Source: Aristolochia californica
Lineage: Eukaryota > Streptophyta > Magnoliopsida > Piperales > Aristolochiaceae
DNA: 64,000 nucleotides
Assembly: GCA_029961685.1 (NCBI GenBank)
Contig: JARWKL010000008.1
Location: forward strand, 18,013,981 to 18,077,980
Reading direction: 5' to 3'
The notes beneath the pieces were generated by a model, which ran no database searches, was not told the DNA's origin, and worked only from the letters and a program-made list of their open reading frames with translations. Shown here piece by piece: positions 1-11,700 of the stretch; position 1 is the stretch's first letter, and the number at the start of each line of letters is the position of its first letter. Both the position numbers and the translations under genes were made by a program.

Positions 1-2701
1 CTTAAGAATTTAATGTTATTCACTTTAAAAGGTTTGGATCCATATGCCATTTGCATATTTAACCTGTTTCAAGCAAGCATTTCCATATTTTAAAACATGT
101 ATAGAAAAATCTCTCTTATAAAATTCCAAGCTATTAGGGTTGAACTAGTGGAATTTCCGAAACTTGGATAAAATTTTTTTTTTGTTCATTTTTGGTGTGT
201 GAATAAATTTTCATTACTTACATTTTTTATTGGTTTAAATTTTTTCCATACCTAAACTCTAAAATTTTCTTTTTGTTGTGATCTATTTGCCTTTTATCTC
301 TTTTTTTTTTTTGTTTACAAGATGAAGGGAAAGTGAAAACTTAAGTTCTGATTTAAGAAAAAAGTATACATCTAAAATGGAAATGCACGATGGACAAATG
401 TAGAGAGTGATAATTCCAAAATCAAGTCTGTATTTTTTAGGGATTGTAAACTCTTTTTAGTTTTTATATGTCAGCTTCTGCAATCAAAGGGAAAAGGGCG
501 AGGCGGGGGATTTTTAACCGAGTGTTGACTCCCTATCCATAAGTCGTTCTTCATAAAATATATCCGGTTACACATGATAAATCACTTTATAATAATCTAT
601 GATCGTTAGGTCACTTTTTGTAAATGGGCAAAATAATCGCTTGTTTGACACGGGTAAATATCCGACCGCACGTTCAGTTGAGAATTTAATGTTAGTCTAT
701 TTAAAATGTTTGGATCCATTGGTCATTAGCATCTTTAACATGTTTCAAGCATGCATTTCCATTTTTTAAAACATGTGTAGAAAAGTTTCTTTCTTAACAA
801 ATTCCAAACTGTTAGGGTTGAACTAGTGGAATTTCCCGAACTAGGATAACAAAACTTTTGTGTTCATTTGTGATGTGTCAATAAATTTTCTTTACTTACA
901 TTTTTTATTTCTTTAAATTTTTTCCATACATAAACTCTAAAATTTTCATTTTTTTTTTTATCTATTTGCCTTTTATCTCTTTTTTTGTTGACAAGATGAA
1001 GGGAAAGTGAAAACTCAAGTTTTGATTTAAGAAAAAAAAGTACACATCTAAAATGGAAATGCACGATGCACAAATCTAGAGAGTGATAATTCCAAAAAGT
1101 GCCTGTAATTTTGAGGGATTGTATACTCTTTTTAGTGTTTATATATCAGTTTTTGCAATCATCGGGAAAAGGGGGAGGCAGGGGATTTTTAACCGAGTGT
1201 TGACTCCCAATCCATAGGTCACTCCTTACAAAAATATAGCCCGTTACACATGGTAAATCACTTACAATCATCTATGATTGTTAGGTCAGTCTTTTGTAAA
1301 GGGGTAAAATAATGGCTTGTTTGACTATGGTAAATATCCCACCACATGTTCACTTAAGAATTTAATGTTATTCTCTTTAAATGGCTTGGATCCATAGGTC
1401 ATTCGCATCTTTAACATGTTTCAAGCATGCATTTCCATTTTTTAAAACATGTGTAGAAAAATCTTTTTCTTATAAAATTCAAAGCTATTAGAGTTGAACT
1501 AGTGGAATTTCCAAAAATATGATAAAAAAACTTTAGTGTTCATTTGTGGTGTGTCACTAAATTTTCTTTACTTACATTTGTTATTGCTTTAAATATTTTC
1601 CATACATAAACTCTAAAATTTTCATTTTTTTGTGGTCTATTAGCCTTTTATCTCTTTTTTTTTGTTTATGAGATGAAGGGAACGTGAAAACTCAAGTTTT
1701 GATTTAAGAAAAAAAAGTACAAATCTAAAATGGAAATGCAAAACGCACAAATGTAGGGAGTGATAATTCCAAAAAGTGTCTGTAATTTTTAGGGATTGTA
1801 AACTCTTTTTAGTTTTAAAATATTAGGTTTTACAATCATCAGGAAAAAGGGGAGGCAGGGGATTTTTAACCGAGTGTTGACTCCCAATCCAAAAGTCATT
1901 CCTTACAAAAATATAGCCCATAACGCATGATAAATCACTTTATAATCATCTATGATCGTTAGTTCAACTTTTTGCAAATAGGCAAAATAATGGCTTGTTT
2001 GACTCGAATAAATATCACACGTTCTCTTTAGAATTTAAAGTTATTCTCTTTAAAAGGTTTGGATCCATAGGTTATTTTCATCTTTTACATGTTTCATGCA
2101 TGCATATCCATTTTTTTAAACATGTGTAGAAAAATCTTTTTCTTATAAAATCCCAAGCTATTAGGGTTGAACTAGTGGAATTTCCCAAACTTGGATAACA
2201 AAACTTTTGTGTTCATTTTTGGTGTGTGAATAAATTTTATTTACTTACATTTGTTATTAATTTAAATTTTTTCCATACATAAACTCCAAAAATTTCATTT
2301 TGTTGTGATCTTTTTGCGTTTTATCTCTTTTTTTTGTTTACGAGATGAATGGAAAGTGAAAACTCAAGTTCTAATTTAAGAAAAAAAGTACTCATAAAAA
2401 ATTCAAATACACAACGCACAAATTTAGAGAGTGATAATTCCAAAAAGTGTCTGTATTTTTTATGGATTGTAAACTATTTTTTGTTTTTATATATCAGGTT
2501 TTGCAATTGTCGGGAAAATGGGGTGGCGGGGGATTTTTAACCGACTGTTGACTCCCAAACCATTGGTCATTCCTTACAAAAATATAGACCATTGCGCAAG
2601 GTAAATTACTTTAGAATAATCTATGATCGTTAGGTCAGCCTTTTGTAAATGGGAAAAATAATGGCTTGTTTGATTCTGGTAAATATCCCACTGCACGTTC
2701 T

Positions 2702-3812
2702 CTTGAGAATTTAATGTTATTCTCTTTAAAAGGTTTGGATCCATTGGTCATTTGCATCTTTAACATGTGTCAAGTTTGCATATCCATTTTTTAAAACATG
2801 TGTAGAAATGTCTTTTTCTTATAAATTCAAAGCTATTAGGGTTGAACTAGTGGAATTTCCCAAACTTGGATAATAAAACTTTTGTAATCATTTGTGGTGT
2901 GTCAATAAATTTTCTTAACTTACATTCGTTATTGCTTTAAATTTGTTCCATACATAAACTCTAAAATTTTCATTTTGTTGTGATATATTTGCCTTTTATA
3001 TCTTTTTTTTTTTATGAGATGAAGGGAAAGTGAAAACTCAAGTTTTCATTTAAGGAAAAAAAGTAAACATCTAAAATGGAAATGCACAACATACAAATGT
3101 AGGGAGTGATAATTCCAAAAAAGTATCTGTATTTTGTAGGGATTGTAAACTATTTTTTGTTTTTATATATTAGGTTTTGCAATCATCGGGAAAAGGGGGA
3201 GGCGGGGGATTTTTTACTGAGAGTTGACTTCCAATCCATAAGTCATTCCTTACAAAAATATAGCTCGTTACGCATGATAAATCACTTGAACTAGTGGAAT
3301 TTCCCAAACTAGGATAACAAAAATTTTGTGTTCATTTGTAGTGTGTCAATAAATTTTCTTTACTTACATTTTTTATTGCTTTAAATTTTTTCCATACATA
3401 AACTCTAAAATTTTCATTTTGTTGTCATCTATTTGCCTTTTATCTCTTTTTTTGTTTACGAGATGAAGGGAAAGTGAAAAGTCAAGTTTATATCTAAGAA
3501 AAAAAAGTGCACATCTAAAATGGAAGTGCACAACGCACAAATGTAGAGAGTGATAATTCAATTGTAATTTTTAGGTAATGTAAACTCTTTTTAGTTCTTA
3601 CAAATCAGATTTTGCAATCGTCGGGAAAAAGGGGAGGCGAGAGATTTTTAATTGACTACTGACTCCTAATCCATAATTCATTCCTTACAAAAATGTATCT
3701 CTTCACACATGATAAATCTCTTTACAATCATCTATGATCGTTAGGTCAGCTTTTTGTAAATAGGCAAAATAATGGCTTGTTTGACTCGGGTAAATATCCC
3801 ACCGCACGTTCA
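2702..3812. repeat. Fused satellite-1 unit pair with ~240-bp deletion
   Basis: This 1111-bp interval equals two units minus about 240 bp. The first unit stops at 'aaatcactt' (3287, offset 585) and the sequence jumps to 'gaactagtggaattt', which normally lies about 150 bp into a unit. The only shared bases at the join are 'tt' or 'ttga', so this looks like end joining or short-homology deletion. The array's right end at 14414 is at the same unit offset. Confidence 0.85.
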
Positions 3813-5662
3813 CTTGAGAATTTAATGTTATTCTAGTTACAAGTTTTGGATCCATAGGTCATTTGCATCTTTAACATATTTCAAGCATGCATATCCATTT
3901 TTTAAAACATGTGTAGAAAAATATCTTTCCTATAAAATTCCAAGCTATTAGGGTTGAACTAGAGGAATTTCCCAAACTTGGATAACAAAACTTTTGTGTT
4001 CATTTGTGGTGTGTGAATAAATTTTCTTTACTAACATTTGTTATTGCTTTAAATTTTTTCCATACATAAAGTCCAAATTTTCATTTTTTTGTGATCTATT
4101 TCCCTTTTATCTCTTTTTTTTTACGAGATGAAGTGAAAGTGAAAACTCAAGTTTTGATATAAGAAAAAAAAGTACTCTTCTAAAATGGAAATGCACAATG
4201 CACAAATGTCGAGAGTGATAATTCCAAAAATTTTCTATAATTTTTAGGGATTGTAAACTCCTTTTAGTTTTAATATATCAGGTTTTGCAATCGTCAGGAA
4301 AAGGGAGAGGTGGGGGATTTTTAACCGAGTGTTGACTCCCAATCCATAGGACATTTATTATAAAAATATAGCCCGTTACACATGATAAATCACTTTACAA
4401 TCATCTATGATCGTAAGGTCAGCCTTTTTTAAAGGGAAAAATAATGGCTTGTTTGACTATGGTAAGTATCCCACCGCACGTTCACTTGAGAATTTAATGT
4501 TATTCTCTTTATATGGTTTGGATCCATAGGTCATTTGCATCTTTAACATGTTTCCAACCTGCATTTCAATTTTTTAAAACATGTCTAGAAAAATCTCTTT
4601 CTTATAAAATTCCAAGCTATTAGGGTTGAACTAGTGGAATTTCCCAAACTATGATAACAAAACTCTTGTGTTGATTTGTGGTGTGTCAATAAATTTTCTT
4701 TACTTATATTTGTTATTGCTTGAAATTTTTTCCATACATAAACTTGAAAATTTTCATTTTGTTGAGATCTATTTGCCTTTTATCTCCTTTTTTTTTATGA
4801 GATGAAGGGAAAGTGAAAACTCAAGTTTTGATATAAGAAAAAAAAAGTTTACATCTAAAATGGAAATGCACAATGCCCAAATGTAGAGAGTGATAATTCA
4901 AAAAAGTGTATGTAATTATTAGGGATTTTAAAACTTTTTAGTTCTTATATATAGATTTTTGCAATCGTAGGGAAAAGGGGGAGGCGAGGGATTTTTAACA
5001 AACTGTTGACTCCCAATCCATAAGTCATTCCATAAAAAAATGTAGCACATTTTGCAAGGTAAATCTCTTTACAATCATCTATGATCGTAAGGTCAGCTTT
5101 TTGTAAATGGGAAAAATAATGGCTTTTTTCACTCGGGTAAATATTCGACCGCACATTCACTTGAGAATTTAATGTTATTCACTTTAAAAGGTTTGGATCG
5201 AAAGGTCATTTGCATCTTTAACCAGTTTCAAGCATGCATTTCCATTTTTTAAAACATGTGTAGAAAAATCGCTTTCCCAAACTAGGATAACAAAAATTTT
5301 GTGTTCATTTGTGGTATGTGAATAAATTTTCATTACTTACATTTGTTATTGGTTTAAATTTTTTCCATACCTAAACACTAAAATTTTCTTTGTGTTGTGA
5401 TCTATTTGCCTTTTATCTCTTTTTTTTATGAGATGAAGGGAAAGTGAAAACTCTAGTTTTGATTTAAGAAAAGTACACATCTAAAATGAAAATACACGAT
5501 GCACAAATGTAGAGAGTGATAATTCCAAAAAGTGTCAGTAATTTTTAAGGATTGGAAACTCTTTTTAGTTTTTATATATCATATTTTGCAATCGAAGGGA
5601 AAAGGGGGAGGAGTGGGATTTTTAACCGAGTGTTGACTCCCAATCCATAAGTCATTCCTAAC

Positions 5663-5721
5663 AAAAATATAGCCCGTTATGCTTGATAAATCACTTTATA
5701 AGCATAACGGGCTATATTTTT
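5663..5721. repeat. Perfect 22-bp inverted repeat (hairpin) in satellite 1
   Basis: Bases 5663-5684 (containing 'tatagcccgttatgc') are exactly reverse-complementary to 5700-5721 (containing 'gcataacgggctata'). They are separated by a 15-base loop, 5685-5699. The left arm is normal satellite sequence. The right arm replaces the expected 'caatcatctatgatcg...' continuation. The sister unit at 10463-11127 has the ordinary sequence there (from about 11035), so the palindrome is derived. A template-switch (snap-back) replication error is the simplest explanation. Confidence 0.95.
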
Positions 5722-8700
5722 CTAAATGGGCAAAAAAATGGCTTGTTTGACTCGGGTAAATATCCGACCGCACGTTCACTTGATAATTTAATGATATTCT
5801 CTTTAAAAGGTTTTGATCCATAGGTCATTTCCATCTTTAACAAGTTTCAAGCTTGCATATCCATTTTTTAAAACATGTGTAGAAAAGTCTCTTTCATATA
5901 AAATTCAAAGTTATTAGGGATGAACTAGTGGAATTTCACAAACTTGGATAAAAAAACTTTTGTAATCATTTGTGGTGTATGAATAAATTTTCTTTACTTA
6001 CATTTGTTATTGTTTTAAAATTTTTCCATACATAAACTCTAAAATTTTTATTTTTTTGCAATCTATTTGCCTTTTATCTCTGTTTTTGTTTTTGAGATGA
6101 AGGGAAAGTGAAAACTCAAGTTTTGATTTAAGAAAAAAAAGTACACATCTAAAATGGAAATGTACAATGCACAAATATTGAGATTGATAATTCCAAAAAG
6201 TGTCTGTAATTTTTAGGTATTGTGAACTCTTTTTAGTTTTTAAATATTAGGTTTTGCAATCATAGGAAAAAGGGGGAGGTGGGGGATTTTTAACCGAGTG
6301 TTGACTCCCAATCCATAAGTCATTCCTTATAAAAATATAGCCCGTTGCGCATGATAAATAAATTTACAGTCATCTATGATCATTAGGTTAGCTTTTTGTA
6401 AATGGGCAAAATAAAAGCTTGTTTGACTCGGGTAAATATCCTGTTGTACATTCACTTGAGAATTTAATGTTATTCTCTTCAAAAGGTTTGGATTCATAGG
6501 TCATTTTCATCTTTAACATGTTTTAAGCATGCATATCCATTTTTTAAAACATGTGTCGAAAAAAATTTCTTACAAAATTCAAAGCTATTAGGGTGTAACT
6601 TCTGGAATATCCCAAACTTGGATAACAAATCTTTTGTGTTCATTTGTAGTGTGTGAATAAATTTTCTTTACTTACTTTTGTTATTGCTTTAATTTTTTCC
6701 ATAAATAAACTTTAAAATTTTCATTTTGTTGTGATCTTTTTTCCTTTTATCTCTTTTTTTATTTACGAGATGAAGGAAAAGTGAAAACTCAAGTTTCTAT
6801 TTAAGAAAAAAAAGTACTCGTCAAAAAGGGAAATGCACAACGCACAAATGTAGAGAGTGATAATTCCAAAAAGTGTATGTAATTTTTAGGGATTGTAAAC
6901 TCTTTTTAGTTTTTATATATGAGGTTTTGGAATCGTTGGGAAAAGGGGGAGGTGGGGGATTTTTAACCGAGTGTTGACTCCCCATCCATAAGTCATTCCT
7001 TACAAAAATGTAGCCCGTTACACATGATAAATAACAATACAATCATCCATGATCTTTTGGTCAGCTTTTTGTAAATGGGAAAAATAATGGCTTGTTTGAC
7101 TCAGGTAAATATCCCAACGCATGTTCACTTGAGAATTAAATGTAATTCTCTTTAAAATGTTTGGATCCATAGGTCATTTGCATCTTTAACATGTTTCAAG
7201 AAATCATTTTCATTTTCTCAGACAAGTGCAGAAAAATCTCTGTCTTATAAAATTCCAAGCTATTAGGGTTGAACTAGTGGAATTTCCAAAATTTTGATAA
7301 AAAAAACTTTTGTGTTCATTTGTGGTGTGTGAATAAATTTTCTAAAATTTTTTTTTGTCGTGATCTATTTGCCTTTTATCTTTTTTTTTTTTTTTACGAG
7401 ATGAAGGGAAAGTGAAAACTCATGTTTTGATTTAAGAAAAAAATTACACATCTAAAATGGTAATGCACAATGCACAAATGTAGAGAGTGATAATTCCAAA
7501 AACTGTCTGTAATTTTTAGGGATTGTAAACGCTTTTTACTTTTTATGTCTGAGGTTTTGCAATCGTTGGGAAAAGGGGGAGGCGGGGGATTTTTAATGGA
7601 GTGTTGACTCCCAATACATAAATCATTTCTTACAAAAAATAGACCCCGTTACGCATGATAATCATTTTACAATCATCTATGATCATTAGGTCAGCTTTTA
7701 GAAAATGGGGAAAATAAAGGCTTGTTTGACTCGGGTAAATATCCCACCAAACGTTCACTTGACAATTTAATGTTATTCTTTTTAAAAGGTTTTGATCCAT
7801 AGGTCATTTGCATCTTTAACATGTTTCAAGCATGCATATGCCTATTTTAAAACATGTGTAGAAAAGTCTCTTTCTTAAAAAATTCCATGCTATAAGGGCT
7901 GAACTGGTGGAATTTCCCAAACTTGGATAAGAAAACTTTTGTGTTCATTTGTGGTGTGTGAATAAATTTTATTTACTTACATTTGTTATTGGATTAAATT
8001 TTTTCCATACATAAACTCTAAAATTTTCATTTTGTTCTGATCTATTTGCCTTTTATCCCTTTTTTTTGTTTACAAGATGAAGGAAACGTAATAACTCAAG
8101 TTTTGATTTAAGTAAACAAAATACTCATCTAAAATGGAAATGCACAACACACAAATGTAGAGATTGATTATTCTAAAAAAGTGTCTGTAATTTTTAGGGA
8201 TTGTAAACTCTTTTTAGTTTTTATCTATCCAGTTTTGCAATCATTGGGAAAAGGGGGAGGCGGGGGATTTTTAACCGAGTGTTGACTCCCAATTCATAGG
8301 TCATTCCTTAAAAAATTATAGCCTGTTAAACACGATAAATCACTTTACAATCATCTATGATCGTTAGGTCAGCCTTTTGTAAATGGGCAAAATAATATCT
8401 TGTTTGACTCGGGTAATTATCCCACCGCACGTTCACTTGAGAATTTAATGTTATTCTCTCGAAATGGTTAGGATCCAAAGGTCATTTCCATCTTTAACAT
8501 GTTTCTAGCATGCATTTCCAATTTTTAAAACATGTGTAGAAAAATCTCTTTCTTATAAAATTCCAAGCTATTAGGGTTGAACTAGTGGAATTTCCAAAAC
8601 TATGATAACAAAACTTTTGTGTTCATTTGTGGTGCATCAATAAAAAATTTTTACTTACATTTGTTATTGCTTTAAATTTATTCCATACATAAACTCTAAA

Positions 8701-11700
8701 ATATTCATCTTGTTGTGATCTATTTGCCTTTTATCTTTTGTTTTTGTTTACGAGATAAAGGGAAAGTGAAAACTCAAGTTTTGATTTAAGAAAAAAAAAG
8801 TACCCAACTATAATGGAAATACACAACACACAAATGTAGAGAGTGATAATTCGAAAAAGTGTCAGTAATTTTTAGGGATTGTAAACTCTTTTTAGTTCCT
8901 GTATCGGGTTTTGCAATCGTCGGGAAAAGGGGGAGGTGGGGGACTTTTAACCGAGTGTTGACTCGCAATCCATAAGTCATTCCTTAGAAAAATAAAGCCC
9001 ATGATGCATGATAAATCACTTTACAATCATCTATGAATGTTAGGTCAACTTTTTGTAAATATGCAAAATAATGGCTTGTTTGACTCGGGTAAATATCCCA
9101 CCGCACGTTCACTTGTGAATTTAATGTTATTCTTTTTAAAAGGTTTGGATCCATAGGTCATTTGCATCTTTAACATGTTTCAAGCATGCATATCCATTTT
9201 TAAAACATGTGTAGAAAAATATCTTTCTTATAAAATTCCAAGCTATTAGGGTGTAACTAGAGGAATTTCCCAAAATTGGATAACAAAATTTTGGGTACAT
9301 TAGTGGTGTGTAAATAAATTTTCTTTACTTACATTTTTTATTGCTTTAAATTTTTTCTTTCCTAAAATCAAAAATTTTCTTTTTGTTGTGATCTATTTGC
9401 CTTTTTCCCTTTTTTTTTTTTGTTAACGAGATGAAGGGAAAGTGAAAACTCAAGTTTTTATTTAAGAAAAAAAAGTTCACATATAAAATGGAAATTCACA
9501 ATGCACAATTGTAGAGAGTGATAATTCCAAAAAGTGACTGTAATTTTTAGGGATTGTAAACTTATTTTTGTTTTAATATATCAGGTTTTGTAATCGTCGG
9601 GAAAAGGGGGAGGTGGGGAATTTTTAACCGAGTGTTGACTCCCAATCCATAAGTCATTCCTTACAAAAATATAGCCCGTTACACATGATAAATCACTTTA
9701 CAATCATCTATGATCGTTTGGTCAGCTTTTTGTAAATGGGCAAAATAATGGCTAGTTTGACTCGGGTAAATATCCCAACACTATACGTCACCTGAGAATT
9801 TAATGTTATTCTCTTTAAATGGTTTGGATCCATAGGTCATTTCATCTTTAACATGTTTCAAGCATGCATTTCCAATTTTTAAAACATGTGTGGAAAAATA
9901 TCTTTCTTATAAAATTCGAAGCTATTAGGGTTGAACTAGTGGAATATCCAAAACTTGGATAACAAAAGTTTTGTGTTCATTTGTGGTGTGTGAATAAATT
10001 TTCTATACTTACATTTGTTGTTGCTTAAAATTTTTCCCATACATAAACTCTAAAATTTTCATTTTGTTCTGATCTGTTTGCCTTTTATCTCGTTTTTTGT
10101 TTACGAGATAAAGGGAAAGTGAACACTCAAGTTTGGATTTAAGAAAAAAAGTACACATCTTAAATGGAAATGCACTATGCACAAATGTGGAAATTGATAA
10201 TTCCAAAAAGTGACCGTAATTTTTATGGATTGTAAACTCTTTTTTTTTTATATATCTGGTTTTGGAATCGTCGGGAAAATGGGGAGGCGGGGGATTTTCA
10301 ACCGAGCGTTGACTTCCAATCCATAAGTCATTCCATACAAAAATATAGCCCGATACGCTTGATAAATCACTTTACAATCATCTATGATCGTTTGGTCAGC
10401 TTTTTGTAAATGGGCAAAATAAGGGCTTGTTTGACTCGGGTAAATATCCGACCGCACATTCACTTGAGAATTTAATGTTATTCACTTTAAAAGGTTTGGA
10501 TCGAAAGGTCATTTGCATCTTTAACCTGTTTCAAGCATGCATTTCCATTTTTTAAAACAAGTGTGGAAAAATCTTTTTCTGATAAAATTCGAAGCTATTA
10601 GGGTTGAACTAGTGGAATTTCCCAAACTTGGATAACAAAAATTTGGTGTTCATTTGTGGTGTGTGAATAAATTTTCATTATTTACATTTGTTATTGGTTT
10701 AATTTTTTCCATACCTAAACACTAAATTTTTCTTTGTGTTGTGATCTATTGGCCTTTTATCTCTCTTTTTTTTTACGAAATGAAGGGAAAGTGAAAACCC
10801 TAGTTTAAGAAAAAAAGTACACATCTAAAATGGAAATGCACAATGCACGAATGTAGAGAGTGATAATTCCAAGAAGTGTCTATAATTTTCAGGGATTGTA
10901 AACTCTTTTTAGTTTTTATATATCAGGTTTTGCAATCGAAGGGAAAAGGGGGAGGAGGGGAATTTTTAACCGAGTGTTGACTCCCAATCCATAAGTCATT
11001 CCTAACAAAAATATAGCCCGTTATGCTTGATAAATCACTTTATAATCTATGATCGTTTGGTAAATTTTTTGTAAATAGGCAAAATAATGGCTTGTTTGAG
11101 GTGGGTAAATATCCCACCGCGCGTTCACTTGAGAATTTAATGTTATTCTCTTTAAAAGGTTTGGATCCATAGGTCATTTGCATCTTTAACATGTTTCAAG
11201 CATGCATTTTCATTTTTTTAAACATGTGTAGAAAAATCTCTTTCTTATAAAATTCCAAGCTATTAGGGTTGAACTAGTGGAATTTCAAAATTTTGGATAA
11301 TAAAACTTTTGTGTTCATTTGTGGTGTTTGAATAAATTTTCTTGAACTACATATGTTATTGCTTTAAATTTTTTCCATACATAAAGTCTAAAATTTTCAT
11401 TTTGTTGTGATCTATTTGCCTTTTGTCTCTTTTTTTTTTATGAGATGAAGGGAAAGTGAAAATTCAAGCTTTGAGTTAAGAAAAAAAGTACACATATAAA
11501 ATGGAAGTGGACAATGCACAAATGTAGAGAGTGATGATTCCAAAAAGTATCTATAATTTTTATGGATTGTAAACTCTTTTTTAGTTTTTATATATCATGT
11601 TTTGCAATCGTCGGGAAAAGGGGGAGGCAGGGGATTTTTAACCGAGTGTTGACTCCCAATCCATAACTCATTCCTCAAAAAAATATAGGCCGTTGCACAT

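Noticed and set aside
2349..3294. Recurring 60-80-codon frames in satellite 1 (FLYIRFCN-type)
   Set aside because: They recur because the satellite repeats. Lengths and frames vary between units, with no conserved start or codon pattern.
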